DNA of 64,000 nt from Neocallimastix lanati (nom. inval.) (lineage: Eukaryota; Neocallimastigomycota; Neocallimastigomycetes; Neocallimastigales; Neocallimastigaceae), in assembly GCA_016946835.1 (NCBI GenBank), contig JACVTC010000003.1, positions 850,001-914,000 of the forward strand, written 5' to 3'. Both the position numbers and the translations under genes were made by a program. The notes below the pieces were generated by a model that did not search any database, had not been told where the DNA came from, and worked only from the letters and a program-made list of their open reading frames with translations. Shown here in pieces: positions 34,093-46,417 of this stretch; the stretch's first letter is position 1, and every line of letters begins with the position of its first letter.

Positions 34093-35916
34093 TTAATTCT
34101 TTTGAGTATTTTCAAGACTTTGATTATCAATATCAACAACAGTAGAACCATCATTAACTCTACTATCATCAATAGTTTTCATTTCTGGTTTAATTGTATC
34201 TGTAGAAATGTTACTTTTTGGTTTATGATTTAATCTAACATTCTTAGTGCATAAACATGCAAGTAAAGCAAGAAGAGAACATGGAATAATAATTAAGAAA
34301 TTAGTTCTTAAACCATCATTATAAGCTTTCAAACCATTAGGACCATAAGAATTAATAAGTTTCATATTGACATCATCAACTGCAATAGAAGGATCAAGTT
34401 TATGTAAATTTTTTGGAACACGATTATTTAAAATAGTATTGAATATAGCAATACCAACAATACCCCCAATAACTTGGAAGAATGAAACAACAGCAGTAGT
34501 TGAAGCTAAAATAGCCTTTGGAGCTGAATCTTGTGCTACTAAAATCATATTTTGACGGGTTAAACCAGAACCAATACCACCAAAAGCAATAATTAATAAT
34601 TGAATAATGGTTTTAGTGTCTACATCAAAAAGACTGTAAACATATCCAGAGGCAGCAGATAAAATAAAACCAATAATAAAAAGAAGATTTACACGACCAT
34701 ATTTACCGATAAAGGCACCACTTCCAATACTTAAAATAGTAACAATAATTGACATTGGAGTCAACATTAAACCTGATATGGTAGCCTTCTTTCCTTGAAC
34801 CATTTGGAAGTAAAGTGGAATATAGGTACAAGCTCCCATAAAAGCAAAACCAATCAAGGCGGTAGCAATAATCATACAATTAATATTTCTAACCTTAAAG
34901 ATTTGTGGTGGAATAATAGGTTCCTTAGCAAACCATAATTCAATACAAACAAATATAACCAAAAAGAGAGCGAATAAGCAGAATAAAAGAATAATTTGCC
35001 ATGAAGACCAAGCATAATCAACACCTCCCCATTCTAAAGCTAATAATAAGCATATAACACAGAAAATTAAGATAACAGTACCTGCATAATCAATACGTAA
35101 AAGTCTCTTACGCATATTATCATCATTTGTTGGGATCTTTACGAATAATAATATAATAACAAAAGCAATAATAGCTAATGGAACATTAATGTAGAAAGCC
35201 CAACGCCATGAGATATTATCAGTGAAAAGACCACCAATAAGTGGACCCACAACAGTTGAAAAAGCACCTACAGCACCAAGAATACCCATATATTGACCAC
35301 GTTTACGAATTGGAACAATATCAGCAATAATAATCATACAAAGAGACATTAATCCACTACCACCAATACCTTGAATACCACGGAAGACAATTAACATATC
35401 CATACTATTAGATAGACCACAAAAGATTGAGCTTCCAGTGAATATAATTATAGCGAAAAGCACACAAGCCCTACGTCCAAAAATATCTGCCATTTTACCA
35501 TACATTGGTTGGAAAGCGGTACTTGAAAGCATATAAGAAGTAATAACCCATGTATATCCACTAATATCTCCGAATTCTTTTGCAATTGTTGGTAAAGCTG
35601 TAGCAACTACAGTCATATCTAAACTACCTAAAAGACATACAATAGCTAAGGCAAAAGTAATAGCGTATAATTTACCACCAGTTACTTCATATAAAACATA
35701 ATTCTCATCACTTTCATCACGTTTCTTTACATCTTTTAAATCTTTAATATTAACATCCTTAATATTACCAATTTTATCTTTCATATTATTATTTTCAACA
35801 TTTATTTCATTCTTTAACTCATTAATAGTCTTGTCAGTAATATCAACAACAATAGATTCATCAGAATTTCCCAATGTTTCTTGGGATTCTTTATGTTCAA
35901 CTCCTGAATTAAACAT
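34093..35916 (-). CDS. MFS drug/H+ antiporter of the DHA2 (14-TMS) family
   Basis: This intronless gene encodes 607 residues with a hydrophilic, acidic N-terminal tail of about 80 residues and a Lys/Asp/Ser-rich C-terminal tail. Between them are about 14 hydrophobic helices. The DHA2 signatures are present: LGSLDMTVVATALPTIAKEF (helix 1, D100), motif A GKMADIFGRR at 140-149, RGIQGIGGSGLM at 179-190 (motif B region), and motif C GAVGAFSTVVGPLIGG at 214-229 with SWRWAFYINVP after it. The family exports drugs, toxic organic ions or amino acids across the plasma or vacuolar membrane using the proton gradient; the substrate cannot be read from sequence. The gene stands alone, and a 72-bp tandem duplication lies about 100 bases upstream of its start. 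The reading frame is intact. Confidence 0.92.
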   Translation of the reverse strand: MFNSGVEHKESQETLGNSDESIVVDITDKTINELKNEINVENNNMKDKIGNIKDVNIKDLKDVKKRDESDENYVLYEVTGGKLYAITFALAIVCLLGSLDMTVVATALPTIAKEFGDISGYTWVITSYMLSSTAFQPMYGKMADIFGRRACVLFAIIIFTGSSIFCGLSNSMDMLIVFRGIQGIGGSGLMSLCMIIIADIVPIRKRGQYMGILGAVGAFSTVVGPLIGGLFTDNISWRWAFYINVPLAIIAFVIILLFVKIPTNDDNMRKRLLRIDYAGTVILIFCVICLLLALEWGGVDYAWSSWQIILLFCLFALFLVIFVCIELWFAKEPIIPPQIFKVRNINCMIIATALIGFAFMGACTYIPLYFQMVQGKKATISGLMLTPMSIIVTILSIGSGAFIGKYGRVNLLFIIGFILSAASGYVYSLFDVDTKTIIQLLIIAFGGIGSGLTRQNMILVAQDSAPKAILASTTAVVSFFQVIGGIVGIAIFNTILNNRVPKNLHKLDPSIAVDDVNMKLINSYGPNGLKAYNDGLRTNFLIIIPCSLLALLACLCTKNVRLNHKPKSNISTDTIKPEMKTIDDSRVNDGSTVVDIDNQSLENTQKN

Positions 35917-36018
35917 TTTAAATTTTAAAAAGATATTTTTTTCTTTTACTTTTATATCTTATACCTTTCTAATTTTAATTCCTATAAATATATTTAAAAT
36001 TTTCTTTTTACTTTTTTT

Positions 36019-36163
36019 TTCTTTCGGTATTTTTAATTTTTTAAAAAAAAAATAGTAATTCAATATTTTTTATTAATATAAAAAATTTTTTTCTTTCGGT
36101 ATTTTTAATTTTTAAAAAAAAATAATAATAATTCAATATTTTTTATTAATATAAAAAATTTAA
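36019..36163. repeat. 72-bp tandem duplication upstream of the transporter
   Basis: Two units (36019-36090 and 36091-36163) share TTCTTTCGGTATTTTTAATT and TTCAATATTTTTTATTAATA. They lie 103-247 bases upstream of the transporter ATG, in its probable promoter. Confidence 0.85.
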
Positions 36164-39100
36164 ATAAAAGTAATGTGTATTAATTTAATATCTTATTTTA
36201 TAATATCTATTTTAATGTCTATTTTAAAATATATATATATATAAAAAGATGTTTTATTTCTTATTATATAAAAATATTAATTATGAAATGAAAATATTAA
36301 ATTTCATAGACGGAAAACCCATTATATTTATATTTTTTTTTTAAATATAAAAAATTATATAATATATAATTAATGTATATATAATATTAAAATTTAATTA
36401 ATATAAAGTATATATATATTAATAATATTCATAATAAATAGATTATACTCTTAATATATTGAGTAAATGTTGTAAAGGTTAATATTATAATATATAATCA
36501 ATATAATTTAATATATTATTACTTTATATCTTTCTAGATTAAAATAAATAAAGAAAATAAAATAAATAGTCTATTTAAATTATAACATAATATATTTAAA
36601 AATAATCACCTTATTTTCAATTTATTTTATTTATTATATATTTATTTATTTATTATTTATTTATTAATTTATTATTTATTTATTTATATATTACTAATTT
36701 ATTCATTTATTTATTCATTACCTAACTTAGCATTTATTTATTCATTTATTCATTTATATATTTACAGCCTCTATAATAGAATTGACAAATAAATTTAAAT
36801 TTACTATTTATAACTTTAAATTAATATATTATTATTTACACTAAACAATATAAAACAACTTAATTTAATATATTCTATTAATTGATTTAAATTAAAAAAA
36901 CTGTTTAAATATATTTTATTATTAATTATTTATTTCGATTTTTAATTAAACATATTTAATATAAATAAATATATATAATATATTATTTTTCAGCATCAAT
37001 ATATTAATATAATAAACAAATATATAAAAATATATTGTTTTTAAATGAATAAAATTTTTAATTGGAAAAAAATGGAAAAAAAAACTTAAATTTTATTGTG
37101 TTAAATCTTTTCATATATTTATAATTGAAAGACATGAAAATCTAATATATGCAAACAAAAAAAAAAAAAAAAAAAAACGTGCTAAGTAAAAATTAAGATA
37201 TCAATTTTTTTTGTGCTAAGCTAGCTTAGGATATACAAAGATAATAAATGAGAGGTATATTAATACATTGAATAAATAATAATACTAATAAAAATACATA
37301 TAGATATTTTAAAATTAGTTAATTTCTTGATAATTATATTCAAAAATAAGTATTTTCAATAACAAATATTGAATACTTTCACTTTTAAATATGCATTACT
37401 AATTTTGATAGTCAAAAAAAATATTAATATTTATATTCATAATCTATATATATATTTCTCCTTTTTTTTTATCACCAAATTTTAATTATAATACTATATT
37501 ATTCATCTTTAAAAGTATGTTAATATTTGTTATTATTAATACTATTTTATTTTTAATCTCTGAAAATAAGCATATAAAAAACATACGTTCTTATAAATAT
37601 AAATTATGTATAATTAATATATGAAATGATATAAAAATGGTATGAAAACATACATTTTTTTCAATATTATTGTAAGTAATAGAAAAAAATAAAAACTGGA
37701 AAATACAAAATATTAGACATTAGGCATATATATTATTTAGTTATTAGTTATTTAATTTAGTTGCATATTAGATATTTATTTAGTTAGTTATTAGATATTT
37801 ATTTATTTACTTTTTACTTATTTATTTATTTACTTATGTACTTATTTATTTATCTATCTATTTATTTATTTATATGTTTATGTATTTATTACAATAAAAA
37901 ATAATATATTTAGCATATTAATATATTAGTATTAACAATATTTTATGAATTTATATTTAGATTTTAGTTTATATATGGTTCAATTGAAACTTATTCTTTT
38001 TAATATATTAAAATATATATGGTTCAATTGAAACTCATTTATTCTTTTAAATATATTAAAATATTAATTAAAATTTTTTTTTTTTAGTCAAACTATTTTT
38101 AAAAAATAAAGTGGTAAAGATTATTATGAAAGAAATATGATTGGATTAGATTATAATAAAGTAAATTTATAATAAAAATAAAGAAATAGAAAAAGGTGAT
38201 TCTTATTGTTTATTTGTTTTTTTTTTTTTTTTTTTTTTTGGAAATTTTATATTAAAAGAGAATTATTATGATAATAAATCTTAAATATCAATGTATTTAT
38301 AATTATATAATATAGAATAAGAATCATTTAAAAATAACATCAAATAATTATAATATATCAGGAGATTTGTAAAAAGTGAAACATTAATTTAAGAGACAAA
38401 AAAAATTTAAAATAATATAAAAAAAAATTACCTTGTTTTAAATTTTTTTATTATAAATACATATATTTTTTTAATAATATAATACTTTAATATTATAGTA
38501 CTATGAATATTAAAAAAGGTTTAATTAATATTAAAGAATGCTAAAAAGGACCTATATTTATAATAACAACATCATTGACTTTGGGGTTAATTTTTACCTT
38601 TCTCTTAATAATAATTTCCAAAAACATCATTGATTATGATATAATTATTTATAATAATTTAAATTATTTGTTTTTTATTTTAGTTTTCTTTTTCTTTTTT
38701 TTTTTTTTTAAAAAAAAAAAAAGCATTCACTTTATTGAAATCTATTAAAAAAAATTTTTTTTTATTAAATAAAAGACATAAAAAATTAAAAAATTTTAAT
38801 GTAAATAAAATATTATATTATTGTATAAATATTAAAAATAAAAAAATAAAATATAAAATATAAAATATAAAATATAAAATAAAAATAAAAAATTTTAATG
38901 TAAATAAAATATTATATTATTGTATAAATATTAAAAATAAAAAAATAAAATATAAAATATAAAATATAAAATATAAAATATAAAATATAAAATATAAAAT
39001 ATAAAATAAAAATAAAAATAAAAATTAAAAAGGATAGAATAGATTTAATTATTATCAATTTAAAATAATTTTATATTATATGCCATTCTATATATAAGAT

Positions 39101-39253
39101 ATATAAGGTCATCTTTAATATTTAGGTTAATATATAACTATTCTTATTTACCAAACTTATTTACAATTATTTCAATAGTAAATAATATAATTTTCATTAG
39201 AAATATTTAAAATATTTTTATGATTTTTTAATAATTATAATTATTTAATGCAT

Positions 39254-39285
<32 letters not shown>

Positions 39286-40394
39286 TGGATAAATTTTTAA
39301 AAGGTATAAAAATAACTGTCATATAAAGTATATACATATTATTATTATAATTTTTTAATCTTCTATTTATTAAACTTTAAATGGATTTATATATAAAGTA
39401 TATTTTATGTATGTAAAATTTTATAATTTAAGCTTAAATGGAACCTATTTTTTCTATTCTATATTTTATAGAATTAATAAATATATATTATTTATTAATA
39501 TATAATTAATAATTATAACTATATTTTATACTCTTTTTATTTTACCTTATTAATAAAAAGGTAAAATATATATATTAATATAAATATTTAATATAAAAAT
39601 AAAGATTATATAGAAGATCAAAATGGAAAAAGAAAAAATAAAAAATAAAAAAAAAATATGAAAATAGACTACAAATAATATAGTTAATTCAACTGTATTT
39701 ATTATAAATGAAACTCCTATTAACTATTCTTCATTATTTCTTTTTTAAACAAATAAAAATAAAGAAATAATAAAGAAAAAACTTAGAGTATTTTTTTTTA
39801 AAATATCTGACATAATTATATGTATTAAATGGTTAAAAAACCAAAAGCAAACCATATAATATGAATACAAAAAAATGGAAAAGAAAAGAAAAAATATATA
39901 TCTTTAATATATATACTGTAATACATATAATGTATATACTTAAAATATAACAAAATATACAGAAAATTATCAAATAAAAAAAAATATTAATTATATAAAA
40001 TAATTAAATAATAAATAAATAATAAATAATAAATAATAAATAATTGAATAATCCATAATAAATAATAAATAAGTAATTAATATATAATAATATACAATAT
40101 AATAAATTATAAATAATAAATAAATAGTAATTAATAAAATTTAAGATATAAATAATTTAAAAAAAAAAGAATTAAAGAAAATTTAAATTTTTTCCATTTT
40201 ATCAAATTTAATTTTTTAACTGGTAAAATATATTATTATATATATATAATATATATTAACTAAACTCATTTTAAATAACCATAAATCTTTTTTTTTAATT
40301 TCTTCCATATTTATATACATTAAATATTTATATATTATAAAAACATTTTTTTTATGAAGAATTATATATATATATAATATATATATTTTTCAAA
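36164..40394. other. long AT-rich gene-free region
   Basis: More than 4 kb holds only low-complexity sequence. It includes TTTA runs (36630-36770, 37780-37880), a two-copy 44-bp repeat at 37971-38063 (ATATATGGTTCAATTGAAAC), and a duplicated block with AAAATAT expansions at 38789-39010. Two copies of the word TGCTAAG occur near 37180-37225, the second in GTGCTAAGCTAGCTTAG. I see no exon, tRNA or conserved island. Confidence 0.5.
38789..39010. repeat. duplicated block with (AAAATAT)n
   Basis: The unit starting AAAAATTTTAATGTAAATAA and ending in an AAAATAT array occurs at 38789-38886 and again at 38887-39010. The second copy has more AAAATAT units. Confidence 0.8.
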
Positions 40395-40617
40395 GGGGAA
40401 GTTAGGAACTGGAGAAGCACTCCAAGAAAAAGCGTACTTAAAAATTCTCAGTAATAATATTCATGTCAGAGCCAATGCTGAATACTCAGTAAAGTCTTCC
40501 AGCAGGGACATTATTCTGCCAATGCGAAAACATACAGAAGTGTTGTGACTACCTTAATATTCTCACTGCCCCTGAGGGTGCGGCTGAAACTAAGGGCAGT
40601 ACACTCTGGAAATAATA
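40395..40617 (+). repeat. SINE-like dispersed repeat, family B copy 2 (longer)
   Basis: A GC-richer island of about 220 bp sits between (TA)n tracts. Its last 80 bases match the reverse strand of 29511-29595: GTTGTGACTACCT, AATATTCTC, CTGAGGGTGCGGCTGAAA and CTCTGGAAATA against GCTGTGACTACCT, AATATTCCC, TTGAGGGATGGCTGAAA and CACCGGAAATA. The extra 5' part (40395-40535) is absent from the other copy, which is therefore 5'-truncated, as expected for reverse-transcribed elements. Similar ATAATATATATATTTTT sequence flanks it on both sides and could be a target duplication. Confidence 0.7.
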
Positions 40618-40860
40618 TATATATATATATTTTTTGAGTTTCATTATAAAGTATTATATTCATTTTATTATTTATTTTTAAAAGTTTTCTTTATTCATAT
40701 AAATTTGTAATTTTTAAATAAAGATATTTTTTAATATGTTATAAATCTTTTAATAAATATCAAATTAATGAATAATTGAATTAAATTAAACAATAATAAA
40801 ATATTATTATTATGTAACAAATTTAAAATGATTAAAATTTTGACATTTTTCAATTAAATT

Positions 40861-41644
40861 GAAAAAATTATTATTTTAATTATATAAATACTTCATAAAA
40901 GTTGATTGAATATTTTTTTCTTAATTAAAAAAATTTTTTTATCTTGTTTTTATAATATTTAATATTTAATATTTATTATTTATTATTTAATATTTAATAT
41001 TTATTATTTATTATTTATTATTTATTATTTATTATTTATTATTTATTATTTATTATTTATTATTTATTATTTATTATTTATTATTTATTATTTATTATTT
41101 ATTATTTATTATTTATTATTTATTATTTATTATTTATTATTTATTATTTATTATTTATTATTTATTATTTATATTATATTTATTATTTATTATTTATTAT
41201 TTATTATATATTATTTATTATTTATTATTTATTAAAATTATATAATATTCATTATTATTATCCATTATTGTTAATTATTATTTATTATTATTTTTATATA
41301 AACAATCTCATGTGATAATTTTTAAAATATTTAATACGAAAAAATTATTATTTTAATTATATAAATACTTCATAAAAGTTGATTGAATATTTTTTTCTTA
41401 ATTAATTAAAATAATTTTTTTATCTTGTTTTTATAATATTTAATATTTAATATTTAATATTTAATATTTATTATTTATTATTTATTATTTATTATTTATT
41501 ATTTATTATTTATTATTTATTATTTATTATTTATTAAAATTATATATTATTCATTATTATTATTCATTATTGTTAATTATTATTTATTATTATTTTTATA
41601 TAAACAATCTCATGTGATAATTTTAAAATATTTAATACGAAAAA
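40861..41644. repeat. tandem duplication of 477 bp containing heptamer arrays
   Basis: Unit 1 (40861-41337) and unit 2 (41338-41644) both begin GAAAAAATTATTATTTTAAT and ATACTTCATAAAAGTTGATT. Each runs into a (TTATTTA)n array and ends TATAAACAATCTCATGTGAT and TTTAATACGA. The copies differ mainly in array length, about 30 versus about 12 heptamers. Confidence 0.88.
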
Positions 41645-42054
41645 TTTACATTAAAAAATAGAAGAATTAAAGTTAGGGATATAAATATTTTAGAATAGTT
41701 TTATCTCTATTTTGTAGTAATACTCTTAATATATATGTAATTATAATTTTTGATAAAAAAATAAAAAGATATTCAATATTCTTATTTAAAAATATAAATT
41801 TATTTATTTATTAATAAATAATTTTCATTTAGATATTTTTTTTTTTAATTTAAAATTAATAAAAATAGAAATAAAAATAAAAATAAAAAATAAAAATTTA
41901 AAATTATATTTCATATAGATTTAAATATTAATTTTCTTATTTTGGTTTATTTTCATAATCATTTAGTTTAATACAATGATATTCAAAATTGTATTTTTTA
42001 TTTTATTTTTTTTATCATTAAATATTATGCTTTTATTTATTATTTATCATCTTC

Positions 42055-42085
<31 letters not shown>

Positions 42086-42588
42086 ACTTTTTTTTTTCTA
42101 TTTTGTCATGACCACTATAATGAAATGAAATATAATAGTTCTTTATAATAAACTTTTTTTTTTTCTTTTATTGTTAATACATAATAACTTTTGTAATATT
42201 CTGAAAAAAAAAATAAAAATTATAATTTAAAATAATATTTTATATACATTAATCTTATTATTATTTAACTTTATTTTCATTATCATTAAGTTTAATACAA
42301 TGATATGGTGATTTTTTAATTTTAATTTGTTAGAATATAATGTTTGGTTTGAATTTAGTTATTTAATTATTATTTATATTTATTATATATTATTCAAATT
42401 ATTGATTTATATACTTTTAAAATTTTTATTTTGATTATTGTAGTGTATAATGTGATATGTCCTACAATATACGATATGTGTAATATAATTATTTTTTGTA
42501 ATAAATTAATAAAGAGACTTACTAAAAGTAATTTTCAAAATAAAAAATCTATTATTCAGTCATAAAATTCTATTGTGTTATATTGAAA
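41645..42588. other. AT-rich spacer
   Basis: Low-complexity AT sequence with repeated phrases such as TTAGTTTAATACAATGATAT (41960 and 42290 areas), suggesting an old local duplication. No gene is seen. Confidence 0.45.
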
Positions 42589-42790
42589 TAATTTCTAACA
42601 CTTTTAAGAATCCCATTGCGTAAGCCTTGTCTGAGAGGATTACAGTGTTCAGCTCCTCTGGAATGGCAAGGACGCCACCTATAGTGGGCTCTGCTTTCCC
42701 TTTGAGGATCGCGTAGGGTGCTACTATATGGTGTTTCTTTGCTTATGTGGAGTTGAGAGCGCCTACGCCGTACTGGTATGGCAGTTAATC
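42589..42790. repeat. SINE-like dispersed repeat, family A copy 2
   Basis: This is the second copy of the repeat at 21363-21570, in the same orientation and with most positions matching across about 200 bp. It begins TTTCTAACACTTTTAAGAAT and ends GGTATGGCAGTTAATCATAC. It lacks a run of about 11 bases present in copy 1 near 21445. Confidence 0.7.
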
Positions 42791-43726
42791 ATACAAAAAA
42801 AAATCCTTTTTATAAATTAATATATTAATTAAAACAAAAAGAATCTATATCTTATAATGATTACAAAAAGGAAAATTCAGGAATTTAAAAAAAAAAAAGA
42901 AAAAAAAAAAAAGTATTAGAAAGAATTAATGAAATCAATATTTTAACTAAAAAAATATAAAAATCTATAGAATTCAAATTAATAGATAATGGATGACCAA
43001 GAAGTGATATTGTTGAATTATAGTTTAAATATTTAATTTAAATAATATAAATTCTGAAATAAATACATAGTAACAATCAAATGAAAAAGGCTATCAGAAT
43101 TCTATCACAATTATTATTAATATTTAAATTATTAATCCATAATAATTTAAAATTTTAATATTTTTTAAAATTTAACTTAAAAATATATTACATATCATCT
43201 TTATCATTAAATATTTCTAAATAATTATTTTATTATTATTTTTATTAATAACTTTTATACTAAAAAATAAATTTTTTTTCTATTAAAATGTATAATAAAA
43301 ATAATATTAAATATTTTTAATGATAACTTTTATATCTATATCATTAGTTTATCATTAACTTTATGAATAATATAAAATTAATAAACATGAAGATTAATAA
43401 AAGAATTTTTTTTTTTTTTTTTTTGTTTTGCTTTAAATGACATATATAACTTTTAATTTTTTATTAATATAAAGAATATTTAAATACTATTTTATTTTAA
43501 AGAATATTTAAAGAATAAATATTTTTTATTGATTTCAACTATTTTATTTTTTTAAATATATATATAATGAAAATTTCAAACATATTTTTTTTAAATAATA
43601 TTTTTTTTTTCTTTTTCTTTTTTTTTTTAAAAAAAAAAAAAAATTATTAAAATAATAAAAAAAATCAAAAAATCTTATAAAACATAATACTTAATTAAAT
43701 TATTCAATTAATAAAAAGATAATGAT

Positions 43727-43757
<31 letters not shown>

Positions 43758-43859
43758 ATTAAAATATATTATTTAAAATAATTATTTAAAATTTATATTA
43801 CTAAATCTTCAATTTTGATTAATAATAAGATTCAGTTAATTACAAAATTTGTCAATAAA
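42791..43859. other. AT-rich spacer
   Basis: Poly(A)/poly(T) tracts and an (ATT)n run near 43730-43755. No coding or RNA feature is visible. Confidence 0.45.
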
Positions 43860-44770
43860 GAATATCTATTATTATAATTTTTTTTTAAGATTTTCATTAT
43901 TTTTTCCTTGGCATAATATTACGTTCGAAAAATCAATTCATTTTCAAAGATTCACTTTTAAGAATTAGAATGAGAATTTATATCTTCTCCTTGTTCAATT
44001 AAATATTTCACCAATATTTCATTTCTTCTTGAACATGCCTCAAATAATGATGTTTTTTCCTTTCTAACTTTTTTTTTTTTTATTTATATCTGTTCTATGT
44101 CCTACTTAGTATTTTACCAAAATTTTATTTTTATTATAACAAGCATAAAATATTGGTGTATTACCATAATTATCTTCTTTATTTATATATGTTCCATGTT
44201 CTACTAACTATTTTCATATATTTGCATTTCTACTCAATCATGAATAGAATAATGGAGTTAAAATTTTCTTTTTTTTTTTTTTTTTTTTTTTTTTTTCATT
44301 TATATTTATATTAATAATTTATCCATATTCATATCTCATCTAAAAGGAATATGTAAGATGTAAGTAAGATTTATTATTTGTAGGAATTAAATATTTATTT
44401 TGATCAATGAGTAATTTTAAATCTGCACTTCACATAGCTATTTTATTTATATACCTTAATAGTAATGTTATAATCATTTCCTTATCCAAAAAATAATAAT
44501 AATATAATTAAAAACAATATTTAATAATACATTATTTTTATGTTGTATAATTTTCATCAATTTTTTATTGCACATCTCGAATGTAATGTTCTTTACAATA
44601 CTTTCATTTACTAAATGCCTTAGTTCATTAATATCTTTGCTATTATTTTTTTATATGATCCTTTATAACATAAATATTTTTTTAAATAATCATTGGTGTA
44701 TTTCACAGAAGACAAAATTGAAATATCTCACATAAAGCCTAATAATAATAATTCTGTTAAATTTTAAATA
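43860..44770 (-). pseudogene. ankyrin-repeat gene remnant
   Basis: The minus strand contains at least three ankyrin-like units. One near 44250-44170 reads TPLF, then LVEHGTYINKEDN. One near 44170-44100 reads YGNTPIFYACYNKNKILVKY. One near 44060-43965 reads KTSLFEACSRRNEILVKYLI followed by EQGEDIN. The TPL-F-A-C ... I-V-K-L-L pattern is diagnostic of the fold. A less conserved upstream part (44520-44350) reads LLRYINKIAM and LLIDQNKYLI, as in the N-terminal part of such proteins. Several stops and two long homopolymer runs break it. Multi-repeat ankyrin proteins are abundant in AT-rich gut fungi; this copy is dead. Confidence 0.65.
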
Positions 44771-44855
44771 TTATAAATCAATTTATTTATTTATTTTTTT
44801 TTTTTTTACATAAAAACATTTGACATTCTCATTAATTTAAAAATATAATAAAAAA

Positions 44856-44889
<34 letters not shown>

Positions 44890-45270
44890 ATAAAGAAATA
44901 ATTATTTTTTTTTATTTAATAATAATATATATTTAAAAATATATAATTTTTTTCCATGTATAAAGTATATAGAAAAATAGATGTCACAATTTATTTTACT
45001 TAATATAAGTAGATAAAGATAAGACAAAAATTACTTATAAATTATTATTTAATACTAATTTATAATAATAGAAAAGAAATAAAATTATTCATAATCAATG
45101 TTTTATAAATTTTTTATTTAAAAATTAAGTTTTTTAAAAATAAATATAATATTATTTTAAAGCAATAATTATCTTTTGAAAAAAAAAAAAAGAATTAATT
45201 GATAAAAAAAATTATAAATTTTCAATTTATACAAAATAGTATTATTTCTTTTATTAATATATAATATAAA

Positions 45271-45318
<48 letters not shown>

Positions 45319-46373
45319 GAATAATATAAATTTTTTAAATAATACTAGAAGTAGATGATACATTTAATTTCATTTATATTAACTTTTAGATCATTTGTAG
45401 AAACAAATAGATTAAGGTTTGGGCTAATTAATATAATAATAAGTCGTTATTCATTGGTATATTACTTTTCAATGGAAGAAGACTAACACTATTTATATCA
45501 GTTACGATACTTTATTACCTATAAATTAGAAATAGTAGCATCTTTATTAGTAATATTAATGATAATACTTTTATGATTTTGTATTGATTTTTATTTCTTC
45601 TTTATTACTTTTCATAATACTTTCAATAGCAGCAGTGTCACCAGAATTTGATTGAATTATATATATTTTATATAATTAAATGCTGAAAAAAAAAATTTTT
45701 TTTCTTTTACATAATCATTTGAACAAATATTATAAATATTTTATTTTCTTCTTTTTTTTTTTTTTTTATTATTGTTTTTAGGTATTTTTTTCATATATCT
45801 TTTCACTTTTCTTTATTTTATCTCCTTTTTTTGCTATTGTATTTATTCCTTGTTTGTTTTAGTAATTTTGAATTAGTTTATTTATTAAGATTTTTATTTT
45901 ACATCTTTTTTTTTTTTTCTTTTTTTTTTTTTTTTTCATTATTTACCATTCACATAAAATTAAAATATATATATGTATATATTAATAATTTATTTAAAAA
46001 TAAAATAAATGTATATATATAATTGATTAATAATATTTAATTTCTTGTAAAACTTTTTTGATTTCTGATTAATTAACAATAATATGGTTCATTTGTTATT
46101 GATATATTAGAACTGAATCGATTTAAGAAAATATAATTAGATAATAGCGACATCTTGATTTGAATACTGATTATTATCTTGAAATGATTCCTATTAAATG
46201 ATTAATTATTTGTAATTCTTAGTTAAATCTTAAGCATATGATAATTCTTAAAAAGGTTTTATTTTGATTTATTTGTTTATTTATTTATTTATATATTTAT
46301 TTGATATTAATAATGTATAATTCAACTTTCGAAAAATATTAATTCATTTTTTATTTAAATATTTATTTGGTTA

Positions 46374-46417
<44 letters not shown>

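Noticed and set aside
45370-45670. Possible coding remnant on the minus strand (GDTAAIESIMKSNKEEIKIN)
   Set aside because: Only about 20 residues are protein-like, and no second block in a consistent order supports it.
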